Shown piece after piece: positions 17,784 through 26,961 of a DNA stretch of 64,000 bases. Positions within the stretch are counted from its first letter, which is position 1. The number at the start of each line of letters is the position of its first letter. This DNA comes from Streptomyces sp. ITFR-16 (GTDB lineage: Bacteria; Actinomycetota; Actinomycetes; Streptomycetales; Streptomycetaceae). The stretch lies in assembly GCF_031844705.1 (NCBI RefSeq), contig NZ_CP134609.1:7750001-7814000 (forward strand), given 5' to 3'. Made by a program: the position numbers and the translations under genes. Below the pieces are notes generated by a model. That model was not told the origin of the DNA. It saw nothing but the letters and a program-made list of their open reading frames with translations, and did no database searches.

Positions 17784-18896
17784 ATGCACGACGTAGGGCT
17801 CCGCGTCAGGACCAACCTGTGGCCGGTGCTGCAACAGGCCGCGGCCGCCGCGCTCTCCTGGTGGATCGCCCGGCTCGTCTTCGACCACCACGTCCCGCTC
17901 TTCGCCCCGATCGCCACCCTCGTCGCGCTCAACACCCCCGTCGGAGGACGCGGCACCAACGCGGTGCGGGTCGTGAGCGGTGTCATCGCGGGCGTCGTCG
18001 TCGGACAGCTGGCCTTCCGTCTCATGGGCAACGGACCCGTCTCCGTGGGCGTGGCCGTGCTGTGCGCGCTCCTGGTGGGACTCCTCCTCGACGGCGAGCG
18101 GATCACGATGGCCCAGGCGGCGGTGGGCGCGGTCATCTCCGTCGCGGCCGGGCAGCAGGCCGGCATCGTCCGGGTCGAGGACGCGCTGCTCGGCGCGGGC
18201 GTCGCGCTCGTGTTCAGCCAGTTCCTCTTCCCGCCGCACCCGCTCACACTGCTGCGGCGTGCCGAGGCCGACACCCTGGCGGGCCTGGCCCGGGCGCTGG
18301 AGCTGACGGCCAGGACGCTGGACGGCACGGAGGAGGAACGGGCCGTCCTGCCCCGGGCGGAACTGCGCCCCGTGTACACCCTGTTGAACGACCTCGGCAC
18401 GACGCGCGACGACACCATCGCCGTCGTCCGGCGCACCCCGCACTGGCGGGGCCGCCAGGAGCCGGTCCACCAGGAGGTCGCGGCCACCCGGCACCTGGAT
18501 CTGCTGGCCAACAGCTGCCTCACCCTCATCCGCGGTGTCGAGGCCGTCGACCCGGCCCACCGGGACGTCTTCGCCGACGCGGTACGGGGACTGTCCGGGG
18601 CCCTGGGCGCCCTGGCCGCGGCCCCCGGGAGCCTTGCCGTACGGCGGCACGCGACCCGATGGGCCCTCGACGTCGTCCGTGACGCCCCGGCAGCGGGACC
18701 GGCGGTCCCGGTCGCCGCGTGGGAGAGCGCCCGGCTGGTCGCCCGCGACATCCTCGTCTTCACCGGAGCCGGCGCCGAGGCCGCCGAACAGGCCGTGCAC
18801 GACGGAACCGCCGAGGTCCCCGTCGCCACCCCGCCGGAACTGCGGTGGTCCGCCCGACGGCCGCGGCGCCGCCGCCCGCCCGGCCCCTCGGTGTAG
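17784..18896 (+). CDS. FUSC family membrane protein (aromatic acid exporter-like)
   Basis: 370 residues. The first 150 contain about six hydrophobic segments in the pattern of the fusaric acid resistance/aromatic acid exporter (FUSC) family: ALSWWIARLVFDHHVPLFAP, then TNAVRVVSGVIAGVVVGQLA. The rest is a soluble helical domain with an Arg-rich tail. Members export aromatic or organic acids, or are of unknown role. It begins 17 bases after the Zwf-like gene, so it is in the same operon. The ribosome binding site is weak, consistent with translational coupling. Confidence 0.85.
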   Translation: MHDVGLRVRTNLWPVLQQAAAAALSWWIARLVFDHHVPLFAPIATLVALNTPVGGRGTNAVRVVSGVIAGVVVGQLAFRLMGNGPVSVGVAVLCALLVGLLLDGERITMAQAAVGAVISVAAGQQAGIVRVEDALLGAGVALVFSQFLFPPHPLTLLRRAEADTLAGLARALELTARTLDGTEEERAVLPRAELRPVYTLLNDLGTTRDDTIAVVRRTPHWRGRQEPVHQEVAATRHLDLLANSCLTLIRGVEAVDPAHRDVFADAVRGLSGALGALAAAPGSLAVRRHATRWALDVVRDAPAAGPAVPVAAWESARLVARDILVFTGAGAEAAEQAVHDGTAEVPVATPPELRWSARRPRRRRPPGPSV

Positions 18897-19037
18897 GCCC
18901 CGAGGGACGCGTCCCACCCGCCACCTGGCCGCGTCCCGATGGCCGGGCCGGGAGCGCCGCACCAAGCTGGGGCGGGCACGCAGTCATCGCCCGTCGCACC
19001 GGTATCCCGTGCGGCGCCATCGAGAGCAGGACGGACC

Positions 19038-19907
19038 ATGGCCTTCACCCTCCCCACCGACATCGAGAACCGTCCGGTCGCCGTGATCGGAGCGGGGACC
19101 CTCGGGCGCAGGATCGCGTTGATGTTCACCACGCAGGGCGGGCTGGTGCGGATCTTCGACAAGTCACCGAAGGCGGGTGACGCGGCACGCGCCTATCTCG
19201 ACGAGAACATGGCGCCGGTCGCGGCGAGGACCGAGGGCGGAAAGCCGGGGCGGGTCGTGATCACGGACGACATGCCGGACGCGCTGGCGGATGCCTGGCT
19301 CGTGGTCGAGGCGGTGCCCGAGCGCCTGGACCTGAAGAAGGAGATCTTCGGGGAACTCGACAGGGAAGCCGCCCCGGACGCGATCCTGGCCAGCAACTCC
19401 TCCTCGTACGCGACGAGCGAGTTCATCGACCGGGTCCAGCACCCCGAACGGGTGCTGAACATGCACTTCTACATGCCGCCCGTGCAGAACGCCATCGACA
19501 TCATGTCCGACGGGCACACCGACCCCGCGATCATGGACCTGCTCAAGGCCCGGCTGCCCCGGTACGGCGTCCACCCCTTCGAGGCGCACAAGGAGTCGAC
19601 CGGTTTCATCTTCAACCGCATCTGGGCCGCCATCAAGCGCGAGGCCCTCTCGGTCGTCGCGGAGGGAGTCTCGACCCCGCAGGACGTGGACGAGATGTGG
19701 AAGATCAACATGGGCACGCCGGCCGGGCCGTTCCGGATGATGGACCAGGTGGGCCTCGACGTCGTCCTGGACATCGAGAACCACTACGCCGCCGAGAACC
19801 CCGCACTGCCCGCCGGCCCGCGTGAGCTGCTGAAGAAGTACGTCGACGCCGGGCACCTGGGCGTGAAGACCGGCCAGGGCTTCTACACCCACGACACCCC
19901 CTCCTGA
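19038..19907 (+). CDS. 3-hydroxyacyl-CoA dehydrogenase family protein
   Basis: 289 residues from ATG 19038 (AGGAC upstream). RPVAVIGAGTLGRRIALMF is the Rossmann NAD loop; AWLVVEAVPERLDLKKEIFG and ASNSSSYATSEF carry the catalytic-domain Ser/Asn pattern; ERVLNMHFYMPP has the catalytic His; GFIFNRIWAAIKREAL and DQVGLDVVLDI belong to the C-terminal dimer domain. It interconverts a 3-hydroxyacyl-CoA (or a related hydroxyacid) and the 3-keto form. It is followed at 92 bases by an ATP-grasp gene; whether they share a pathway is inference. Confidence 0.9.
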   Translation: MAFTLPTDIENRPVAVIGAGTLGRRIALMFTTQGGLVRIFDKSPKAGDAARAYLDENMAPVAARTEGGKPGRVVITDDMPDALADAWLVVEAVPERLDLKKEIFGELDREAAPDAILASNSSSYATSEFIDRVQHPERVLNMHFYMPPVQNAIDIMSDGHTDPAIMDLLKARLPRYGVHPFEAHKESTGFIFNRIWAAIKREALSVVAEGVSTPQDVDEMWKINMGTPAGPFRMMDQVGLDVVLDIENHYAAENPALPAGPRELLKKYVDAGHLGVKTGQGFYTHDTPS

Positions 19908-19998
19908 GCGGTCCGGGACACCGCAGCAGACCCCGGCCCGTGGTTGGCGGAGGCGACGGCGGGTACGCGCCGTGGACCCCCCACGAGAGGACCACGCC

Positions 19999-21312
19999 GT
20001 GTCTCCGCAGCGGAAGAACATCTTCGTTCTCGGCCTCGACGAGGCGAACCTGCCGACGCTGAACTCCGTACCGGATGCCGCAAGGTACCGATTCCACCCC
20101 CTGCTGAGCATCGGCGAACTGCAGGAGGGCGAGGTGTCGGTGGCCGATCTCATGCGCCGGGCCCGGGCGGTCCTGGACGCGCACGACGGCACCGTCGACG
20201 CGATCGTCGGCTACTGGGACTTCCCGGTCAGCACCCTCGTTCCCATGCTCGGCAGGGAATACGGCACCCGTACGACGAGCCTGGAGTCCGTCGTCAAGTG
20301 CGAGCACAAGTACTGGAGCCGGCTCGAACAGCAGAAGGTCATCGACGCGTATCCGAAGTTCGGCCGCGTCGACCTGGAAAGCCCGGACCCCCGCCCGCCC
20401 GAGGGCGTGGACTTCCCCATGTGGCTCAAGCCCGCTCTGGCCTACTCCTCGGAACTCGCCTACTCCGTGAAGGACATGGCGGAGTTCCGGACGGCCGTCG
20501 ACGAGATACGGCAGGGGATCGGCCGGGTCGGCAAGCCGTTCGACTCGGTGCTCGAACTGCTCGACCTGCCCCCGGAGATGTCGGGCGTGGGGGGACAGAT
20601 CTGCCTGGCCGAGGAAGCCATGACCGGCATCCAGGTCGCTGTCGAGGGCTATGCGAAGGACGGCGACATCACCGTCTACGGGGTGCTCGACTCGATCAAC
20701 TACCCCGACTCGCCCTGCTTCCTGCGCCACCAGTACCCGAGCACTCTTCCGGCCCCGGTCATCCAGGAGCTGCACGAGGTCAGCGAGCGGACCATGCGCC
20801 GGATAGGCATGGACGCGGCGACCTTCAGCATCGAGTACTTCTACGACCCGCAGACCGGGGCGATCAGCCTGCTGGAGATAAACCCGCGGCACTCCCAGTC
20901 GCACGCGGAGCTGTTCGGCTACGTCGACGGCATCCCCAACCACCACCGGATGATCCGGCTGGCCCTCGGCGAGGATCCCGGGGCACCCGGCGGCCGGGGC
21001 CCTTACCGCATGGCCGCCAAGTGGTACTACCGGTGGTTCGGCGACGGAACCGTGCACCAGGTCCCCACCCCCGACGCACTCGCCGCCATCGAACGGGACA
21101 TACCCGGCGTCCGCATCGACATCGTGCCCGCCGAGGGACAGAAGCTCTCCGAGGTGTCGCAGCAGGACAGCTACAGCTACGAGATCGCCCACATCTTCAC
21201 CGGCGCGGACGACGAGAACGGCCTCCGGCGCAAGTTCGACCAGTGCGTCGCCGCCCTCGGACTCGCCTTCGACGACACCGCCCCCGGCGGCCGCGGCCGC
21301 ACGACCTCGTGA
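19999..21312 (+). CDS. ATP-grasp domain enzyme, unknown substrate
   Basis: 437 residues from the GTG at 19999 (MSPQRKNIFVLGLDEANL). The order of elements (EHKYWSRLEQQKVIDAYPKF, FPMWLKPALAYSSE for the ATP-binding Lys, EEAMTGIQVAVEG, SIEYFYDPQTG and LLEINPRHSQSH with the metal-binding Glu and Asn) is that of the ATP-grasp ligases, which join a carboxylate to an amine or thiol via an acyl phosphate. There is no biotin-carboxylase or purine-synthesis context, so this is probably a free-standing amino acid or peptide ligase. The CocE-type hydrolase starts 35 bases downstream, implying one operon. Confidence 0.85.
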   Translation: MSPQRKNIFVLGLDEANLPTLNSVPDAARYRFHPLLSIGELQEGEVSVADLMRRARAVLDAHDGTVDAIVGYWDFPVSTLVPMLGREYGTRTTSLESVVKCEHKYWSRLEQQKVIDAYPKFGRVDLESPDPRPPEGVDFPMWLKPALAYSSELAYSVKDMAEFRTAVDEIRQGIGRVGKPFDSVLELLDLPPEMSGVGGQICLAEEAMTGIQVAVEGYAKDGDITVYGVLDSINYPDSPCFLRHQYPSTLPAPVIQELHEVSERTMRRIGMDAATFSIEYFYDPQTGAISLLEINPRHSQSHAELFGYVDGIPNHHRMIRLALGEDPGAPGGRGPYRMAAKWYYRWFGDGTVHQVPTPDALAAIERDIPGVRIDIVPAEGQKLSEVSQQDSYSYEIAHIFTGADDENGLRRKFDQCVAALGLAFDDTAPGGRGRTTS

Positions 21313-21347
21313 ACAGGACCCCGGACAGGAAGGAGCACACCATCGGT

Positions 21348-23399
21348 ATGCGACACGTCGGCCGACTGCCGTACGCGGTCAGGCGGGAGGACCACGTCAC
21401 CCTCACGATGTCGGACGGAGTCCGGCTGTCGGCGCGGATCTGGCGCCCGGCATCCTCGGACCGGGAGCCGGTCCCGGCGATCCTGGAGGCCATTCCGTAC
21501 CGGAAGAACGACCTGACCTCCACCCGCGACGCGATCAACCACCCCTACATCGCCGGTCACGGCTACGCCTGCGTACGCCTCGACCTGCGGGGCACCGGCG
21601 AATCCGAAGGCGTCCTGCTCGACGAATACCTGGAGCGGGAACAGCTCGACGCCGAAGAAGTGCTCGCCTGGCTCGCCGAACAGCCCTGGTGCGACGGCAG
21701 CACGGGGATGACGGGGATTTCCTGGGGCGGCTTCGCGGCCCTCCAGGTCGCGGCCCGGCGGCCACCGAGCCTGGGCGCCATCGTCATCGCCTCCTTCACG
21801 GACGACAGGTACGCGGACGACATGCACTACGTCGGCGGTGCCATGCTGTCCGACAACCTGGCCGAGGCGGGGACGATGTTCGCCTACGCCACCTGTCCGC
21901 CCGACCCCGACGTCGTCGGCGAGCGCTGGCGGGACATGTGGCACGAACGGCTGGACACCGCCCGCCCCTGGGTCCTCGAATGGCTGCGGCACCAGCACCG
22001 CGACGCCTACTGGCGCCACGCCTCGCTCAGTGAGGACTACCGGAACCTGCGCTGCCCCGTCCTGGCATCGAGCGGCTGGGCGGACGGATACTCCAACGCG
22101 GTCACCCGGCTCCTGAGCCATGTCGACGTACCGCGCAAGGGCCTGATCGGGCCCTGGTCGCACAAGCTGCCCCACCTGGGCGAGCCGGGGCCGGCCATCG
22201 GATACCTCCAGGAGGTCGTGCGGTGGTGGGACCACTGGCTCAAGGGCGTCGACAACGGCGTCATGGACGGTCCCATGATCCGGGCCTGGATGCAGGAGAG
22301 CGTGCCGCCGTCCACGTCCTACGAGGACCGGCCGGGCCGGTGGGTGGGGGAGCCGAGCTGGCCCTCGCCGCACGTCCGCGAAACGGTCCACCCGCTGAAG
22401 GACCACGCCCTCGCGCCCCCCGGGAGCCGGGAGAGCGCGCCGGCCGGGGCAAGCGCGTCGCACGGGCCGGTCCACACCGTTCAGTCACCGCTGTCCGTGG
22501 GCCAGTTCGCCGGAAAGTGGGCCTCGTACAACGCCCCGCCGGACCTGCCCTACGACCAGCGCGAGGAGGACGGAGGCTCCCTTGTCTTCGACACGCGTAC
22601 GCTGCCGGAGCGCCTGGAGATCCTCGGCGCGCCCGAAGTGAACCTGCTGGTCTCCTCGTCCCGGGAGAACGCCCAGATCGCCGTACGGCTGTCCGACGTG
22701 CGGCCCGACGGCCGTGCGACCCGGGTGACCTACGGCGTCCTCAACCTGGCACACCGCTCGGGCCGGGACCGGCCCGAACCGCTGGTCCCCGGAGAGACCT
22801 ACCGGGTCCGGATCCCCCTCAACGGGGTGGCCCAGGCGTTCCCGGCCGGGCACCGCATCCGCCTGTCGCTCTCCACCTCGTACTGGCCGCTGGTCTGGCC
22901 GTCCCCCGCACCGGCCGCCCTGAGCGTCCACGAGACCGGCAGCTCCCTCACCCTGCCGGTGCGCCCCGCCGGGGCGCCCGACTCCGTGCCCGCCGCCCCG
23001 TTCGGCGAGCCCGAGGGGTGCGCGCCGCCCCCGGTCACCCAGCTGACCGAGCCCGAACAGGCATGGACCGTGTCGAGGAACCTGGTCGACTACCACTCCA
23101 CACTCGACATCGTGAAGGACCGGGGACTCCAGCGGTACGAGGAGAACGGGATCGAGGTCGGACTGCGCGCGTGCGAGAAGTACACCTCCGTCGCGGACGA
23201 CTTCGGGTCCGTGACGGGGGAGTCCGCCTGGACCATGCGGTTCAGGCGTCCCGCGTGGGACGTCCGGGTGGAGACCCGGACGGTTCTGACGTCGGACGAG
23301 ACCGACTTCCACGTCGACGCCACCCTGGACGGGTACGAGGACGGCCGCCGGGTCTTCTCCCGTACCTGGAACGAGAGCGTGCCGCGGTCGGGTGTCTGA
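21348..23399 (+). CDS. CocE/NonD family hydrolase (X-Pro dipeptidyl-peptidase fold)
   Basis: 683 residues from ATG 21348; AAGGAG lies 14 bases upstream, and an in-frame GTG at 21309 overlapping the previous stop is an alternative. ACVRLDLRGTGESEG, then GMTGISWGGFAALQVAARRP with the nucleophile Ser, SSGWADGYSNA with the Asp and GPWSHKLPHLG with the His make the triad. The C-terminal half is the jelly-roll domain of this family. Members cleave acyl esters, cocaine-like esters or dipeptides with proline. Pairing with an ATP-grasp ligase hints at making and trimming an amide or ester product. Confidence 0.9.
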   Translation: MRHVGRLPYAVRREDHVTLTMSDGVRLSARIWRPASSDREPVPAILEAIPYRKNDLTSTRDAINHPYIAGHGYACVRLDLRGTGESEGVLLDEYLEREQLDAEEVLAWLAEQPWCDGSTGMTGISWGGFAALQVAARRPPSLGAIVIASFTDDRYADDMHYVGGAMLSDNLAEAGTMFAYATCPPDPDVVGERWRDMWHERLDTARPWVLEWLRHQHRDAYWRHASLSEDYRNLRCPVLASSGWADGYSNAVTRLLSHVDVPRKGLIGPWSHKLPHLGEPGPAIGYLQEVVRWWDHWLKGVDNGVMDGPMIRAWMQESVPPSTSYEDRPGRWVGEPSWPSPHVRETVHPLKDHALAPPGSRESAPAGASASHGPVHTVQSPLSVGQFAGKWASYNAPPDLPYDQREEDGGSLVFDTRTLPERLEILGAPEVNLLVSSSRENAQIAVRLSDVRPDGRATRVTYGVLNLAHRSGRDRPEPLVPGETYRVRIPLNGVAQAFPAGHRIRLSLSTSYWPLVWPSPAPAALSVHETGSSLTLPVRPAGAPDSVPAAPFGEPEGCAPPPVTQLTEPEQAWTVSRNLVDYHSTLDIVKDRGLQRYEENGIEVGLRACEKYTSVADDFGSVTGESAWTMRFRRPAWDVRVETRTVLTSDETDFHVDATLDGYEDGRRVFSRTWNESVPRSGV

Positions 23400-23539
23400 G
23401 ACACCGTCCGTTCGGGCCCTCCACAAGGCCTTTGTGCCAGGACACGTGTGGAACGCATGGCTCCGGGCAGCTGCTGATTCGCGCGCACGGAACTGAGGAA
23501 CGGAACTCAAGAGCTACCGCTGCAAGGGAAGGAAACGCG

Positions 23540-24409
23540 ATGACCATATCCGTATCAGTGCACGCACAGGGTGCCGGCACCGGCACGGAGGCGCTCCCGG
23601 AGATCGAGGATCCGCTGAAGGTCGCGCCCAAGGACGCCCGCGCGCTCAGCAAGCTGTTCTTCGACCGGTTGCAGACTCTCGAAGAGGGCACCGCGCAGTA
23701 CCAGTACGCGCGGAACACCCTGATCGAGATGAACCTCTCGCTCGTGCACTTCGCGGCCGGCCGCTTCCGCAACCGGGGCAACGGCCAGATGGAAGACATC
23801 ATCCAGGTCGGCACCATCGGCCTGATCAAGGCCATCGACCGCTTCGACCTCGCCCGCGAGGTGGAGTTCACCTCGTTCGCGATCCCGTACATCGTCGGGG
23901 AGATCAAGCGGTTCTTCCGTGACACCACCTGGTCCGTCCATGTGCCGCGCAGGCTGCAGGAACTCCGGGTCACCCTCGCCAAATCCAAGGAGGAACTCGC
24001 CACGGTCCTCGGCCGTGAGGCGACGGTCGCCGAACTGGCCGAGCACCTCGGCATCACCGAGGAGGAGGTCACCGAGGGTGTCGTCGCGTCCAACGGCTAC
24101 ACCGCGCACTCCCTCGACGTGCCCGTCGACGGCTCGGAGGGCGACGGGCCGGGCGGAGTGAGCCGGACCCACGCCGACATCACCGGTGACTGCGACCCGG
24201 GCATGGAACTCGTCGAGAACCTCCACGCACTCGCCCCCCTGATGGAGACGCTGGACGCGCGGGAACGGGCGATCGTCCAGATGCGGTTCGGGGACGAGAT
24301 GACCCAGTCCGAGATCGGCGAGCGCCTGGGCGTGTCGCAGATGCATGTCTCGCGGCTGATCAGCCGCATCCTCGCCAGGCTCCGCGAAGGCATCCTCACC
24401 GAGGACTGA
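23540..24409 (+). CDS. RNA polymerase sigma factor, SigB/SigF family
   Basis: 289 residues from ATG 23540, with GGAAGG upstream. Region 2 reads LIEMNLSLVHFAAGRFRNRG, then EDIIQVGTIGLIKAIDRFDL and EFTSFAIPYIVGEIKRFFRD; region 3 is RRLQELRVTLAKSKEELATV; region 4 is MTQSEIGERLGVSQMHVSRL. This is a group 3 stress/sporulation sigma of the SigB/SigF/SigG type, which in Streptomyces recognises GNNT-N15-GGGTAC-like promoters and is often held by an anti-sigma factor. No anti-sigma gene is adjacent. It precedes a convergent Asp23-family gene. Confidence 0.92.
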   Translation: MTISVSVHAQGAGTGTEALPEIEDPLKVAPKDARALSKLFFDRLQTLEEGTAQYQYARNTLIEMNLSLVHFAAGRFRNRGNGQMEDIIQVGTIGLIKAIDRFDLAREVEFTSFAIPYIVGEIKRFFRDTTWSVHVPRRLQELRVTLAKSKEELATVLGREATVAELAEHLGITEEEVTEGVVASNGYTAHSLDVPVDGSEGDGPGGVSRTHADITGDCDPGMELVENLHALAPLMETLDARERAIVQMRFGDEMTQSEIGERLGVSQMHVSRLISRILARLREGILTED

Positions 24410-24427
24410 CGGCCGTCCCGGCCGTCG

Positions 24428-24889
24428 TCACTGGACCCGGGGGCTCCCGGCGGACGTCTCCTCGTCCTCGTCCTCGTCGTCGTCCGAGCCCGGCACATGG
24501 ACGTCCAGCACGTTGATGTTGATCTCGACGACATCCAGGCCCGTCATCGTCTCGACCGCGTCCGTCACGTTCGCACGGATGGCGCGCGCGGTGTCGAGGA
24601 TCGGCACGCCGTACTCCACCACGATGCCGACATCGACGGCGGTCTGCTTCGTCCCCACCTCCACCTTGATCCCGCGCCCCGGGTCGCTGGAGCGGGAGAC
24701 CTTGTCCTTGACGGCACCGAACGCCCGTGAGGGCCCGGTGCCCACGCGGTGGACGCCGTCGGTCTCCCTGACCGCGATGCCCGCGATCGTCGCCACCACG
24801 GTGTCCGCGATGGTCGTGGTTCCGCGCGTTCCGCCGGCCGCGTCGTCCGAACCCAGCCGGGTACCGCCGAGAGTGTCATTGGTCGCCAT
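24428..24889 (-). CDS. Asp23/Gls24 family envelope stress protein
   Basis: 153 residues from ATG 24889 with GAGGA 5 bases upstream. TTIADTVVATIAGIAVRETD, then GVHRVG and VEVGTKQTAVDVGIVVEYGV and VTDAVETMTGLDVVEININV match the Asp23/Gls24 domain, which in Gram-positives coats the inner membrane and responds to cell-envelope or alkaline stress. The tail is very acidic (DDDEDEDEE). It is convergent with the SigB/SigF-type gene, ending 18 bases from it. Such genes are often in sigma-B-type regulons, but I saw no clear GGGTAC promoter upstream. Confidence 0.88.
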   Translation of the reverse strand: MATNDTLGGTRLGSDDAAGGTRGTTTIADTVVATIAGIAVRETDGVHRVGTGPSRAFGAVKDKVSRSSDPGRGIKVEVGTKQTAVDVGIVVEYGVPILDTARAIRANVTDAVETMTGLDVVEININVLDVHVPGSDDDEDEDEETSAGSPRVQ

Positions 24890-25032
24890 GAGTTCCTCAC
24901 ACACCAAGTTGTCGGGGAGGAGACGCACTCGGCCGGCGGAACGTTTCCCGCCGCCCCGCGCCCCGACTTCCACTGTCCTCCGGGGCCGGGACACCTGCCA
25001 TTCGAGTGGCGGCGGGCGGGTGTGCCAGGGGC

Positions 25033-25929
25033 TCAGGCCACCGCTTCGTCCTCGGGGAGACCCAGCCGGCCGGCCACGGTCGTCAGCGCCGGTCCCAGCG
25101 GGAGCGCGACACGGGTGAGGGCGTGCCGGTCGCCCCGGGTCGGGTCCCGGTTGACGATCAGCACCGGCTTCCCGGCCTCGGCCGCCTGGCGGACGAACCG
25201 CAGCCCCGACATCACGGTCAGTGAGGAGCCGAGGACCAGCAGCGAGGACGCCTCACGCACCAGGGCGCGGCAGTGCTCGACCCGCTCCGGCGGCACGGAC
25301 TCGCCGAAGAAGACCACATCCGGCTTGAGGACGCCGCCGCAGACGGCGCAGGCCACCGTGCGGAAGTCCCCGACCTGCTCGTCGGTGAGGTCGGAGTCGC
25401 CGTCCGGGTTGAGACCGGCCGCCACCGGACGGAAGCCCGGGTTGGCCTCCTCCAGCCGTCCGGCGAGTTCCCGGCGCGGGCTGACCGCCTTGCAGGACAG
25501 GCAGACGACCCGGTCCAGGCTGCCGTGGAGCTCCACGACACCGTCGCTTCCGGCGGCCTGGTGCAGACCGTCCACGTTCTGGGTGATCACACCCGACAGC
25601 AGGCCGTGCCGGCCGAACGCGGCCACGGCCCGGTGCCCGGCGTTGGGACGGGCCCGGCCGAAGGTACGCCAGCCCAGGTGGCTGCGCGCCCAGTACCGGC
25701 GCCGGGCCCGGTCGCCGCCGGTGAAGTCCTGGTAGGTCATCGGGGTGTGCCGGCTCAGGCTCCCGCCCTCGCCGCGGTAGTCGGGGATGCCCGACTCCGT
25801 CGAGATCCCGGCCCCGCTGAGCACCAGCACACCGCCCGTGCCCAGTGCCGCGACGACCGGCCCGAGATCCGTGGTGCCGGGCGACAGGTCCTCGGTGGGG
25901 GTCCAGTTCAGAGTGGGGCGCATCCGCAT
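25033..25929 (-). CDS. SIR2-family NAD-dependent protein deacylase (sirtuin)
   Basis: 298 residues from ATG 25929. VLVLSGAGISTESGIPDYRG is the NAD-binding signature, GVITQNVDGLHQAAG and VELHGSL hold the catalytic His, and the zinc module has CLSC and CAVC. VVFFGESVPPERVEHC and VLGSSLTVMSG continue the sirtuin fold. It removes acyl groups from lysines with NAD; in actinomycetes a known target class is acyl-CoA synthetases. A second ATG at 25923 is possible. It is divergent from the membrane protein at 26024. Confidence 0.93.
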   Translation of the reverse strand: MRMRPTLNWTPTEDLSPGTTDLGPVVAALGTGGVLVLSGAGISTESGIPDYRGEGGSLSRHTPMTYQDFTGGDRARRRYWARSHLGWRTFGRARPNAGHRAVAAFGRHGLLSGVITQNVDGLHQAAGSDGVVELHGSLDRVVCLSCKAVSPRRELAGRLEEANPGFRPVAAGLNPDGDSDLTDEQVGDFRTVACAVCGGVLKPDVVFFGESVPPERVEHCRALVREASSLLVLGSSLTVMSGLRFVRQAAEAGKPVLIVNRDPTRGDRHALTRVALPLGPALTTVAGRLGLPEDEAVA

Positions 25930-26023
25930 GCCCCCAGCGTACGGAACGGACCGGGCGGAGCGGTTGCCTCCTGAGTACGGGAACTCATGTGGGCGCGTAC
26001 GTACCCCTGCGAAGATCCGGTCC

Positions 26024-26941
26024 ATGACGAGTGACAGACGGGCGCTGATACCCCTCCGTCTCTTTCTGGTCTGGGCGGCCATGGCGGCCGTGGTGCCGAC
26101 CGTCGGCTTCGGGCTGCTGGTGGCCGGCTGGGGCGGCGGGACCGGGGCGATGGTGCCGCTGGCCGCACTGTCCCTGCCGCTCACCGTGGGCCTGCTGGCC
26201 GTGATGGGCGCATCGGCGCGGACCTTCGTCCCGCTCTGCGGGACCGTGCCGGGACGGCTCGGCTGGGCGGTCACGGTCTTCGTCCTCGGCACGCTCGGTG
26301 TCGCGGCGGGACTGGCCGCCTACGGCGAGGACATCGACCTGGGGAGCGCGGGTCTGCGCTTCGCGCTGGTGGGGGTGCCGTACGCCGTCGCCGCGGCGTT
26401 CTTCGTACCGAGCCGCCGGACCCGGCTCGCAGCGGTGGCCGCGCTGGTGGCCGCAGTGGTCTACGGGGGCTTCGTCGGCCCGGCCCAGTCGCAGGAGCGC
26501 CGGCACGAGGCGGAGATCGCGAAGTACCGGGAGCAGGAGGAACTGCTCTACATGGGCGCGGCGCCGTCCGGCATGACGGTGGCCCGCGCCTATACGGACG
26601 CCGGCTACTTCACGGTGGAGTACCGCCCCACGAAGCAGGACGTGATGGGGTCCGCGGACCTCAACCTCCGCCGGCCGATCACCCCCTCGCTCCAGTGCCC
26701 CGAGCCTGTGCGCAAGGACGAGACCTGTGTGGTGGACGCGCACGGTGACATGGTCGTCAGCCACCCCTTCACCGGCAGCGTGGACGTCACTGTCGTCCGC
26801 CGCATCGGCCGGGCGGAGGCCACCGTCTCCAGCCAGACGCTCGACGCACCCGGACTGCGTCATCTCCTCGACAGCCTGCGCCCTTTGTCGGACGCGGAGT
26901 TGGAGGAACTGATGCGGGAGAAGAAGATCGACCGCCGGTGA
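26024..26941 (+). CDS. Hypothetical membrane protein with C-terminal extracytoplasmic domain
   Basis: 305 residues, ATG 26024. Five hydrophobic segments lie in the first 150 residues, from PLRLFLVWAAMAAVVPTVGF to LAAVAALVAAVVYGGFVGP; then a polar domain of about 150 residues contains SLQCPEP and DETCVVDA (a possible disulphide) and ends MREKKIDRR. No named family is recognised. It is divergent from the sirtuin. The next gene's ribosome binding site begins right after its stop, so the two are probably an operon. Confidence 0.75.
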   Translation: MTSDRRALIPLRLFLVWAAMAAVVPTVGFGLLVAGWGGGTGAMVPLAALSLPLTVGLLAVMGASARTFVPLCGTVPGRLGWAVTVFVLGTLGVAAGLAAYGEDIDLGSAGLRFALVGVPYAVAAAFFVPSRRTRLAAVAALVAAVVYGGFVGPAQSQERRHEAEIAKYREQEELLYMGAAPSGMTVARAYTDAGYFTVEYRPTKQDVMGSADLNLRRPITPSLQCPEPVRKDETCVVDAHGDMVVSHPFTGSVDVTVVRRIGRAEATVSSQTLDAPGLRHLLDSLRPLSDAELEELMREKKIDRR

Positions 26942-26961
26942 CCCGGGGGAGGGAGAGGACC

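Noticed and set aside
19162..19186. GTCACC and GGTGAC resembling the CGNR operator inside the hydroxyacyl-CoA dehydrogenase gene
   Set aside because: The gap is 7, not 9, bases and the spacer does not match; it lies within coding sequence.
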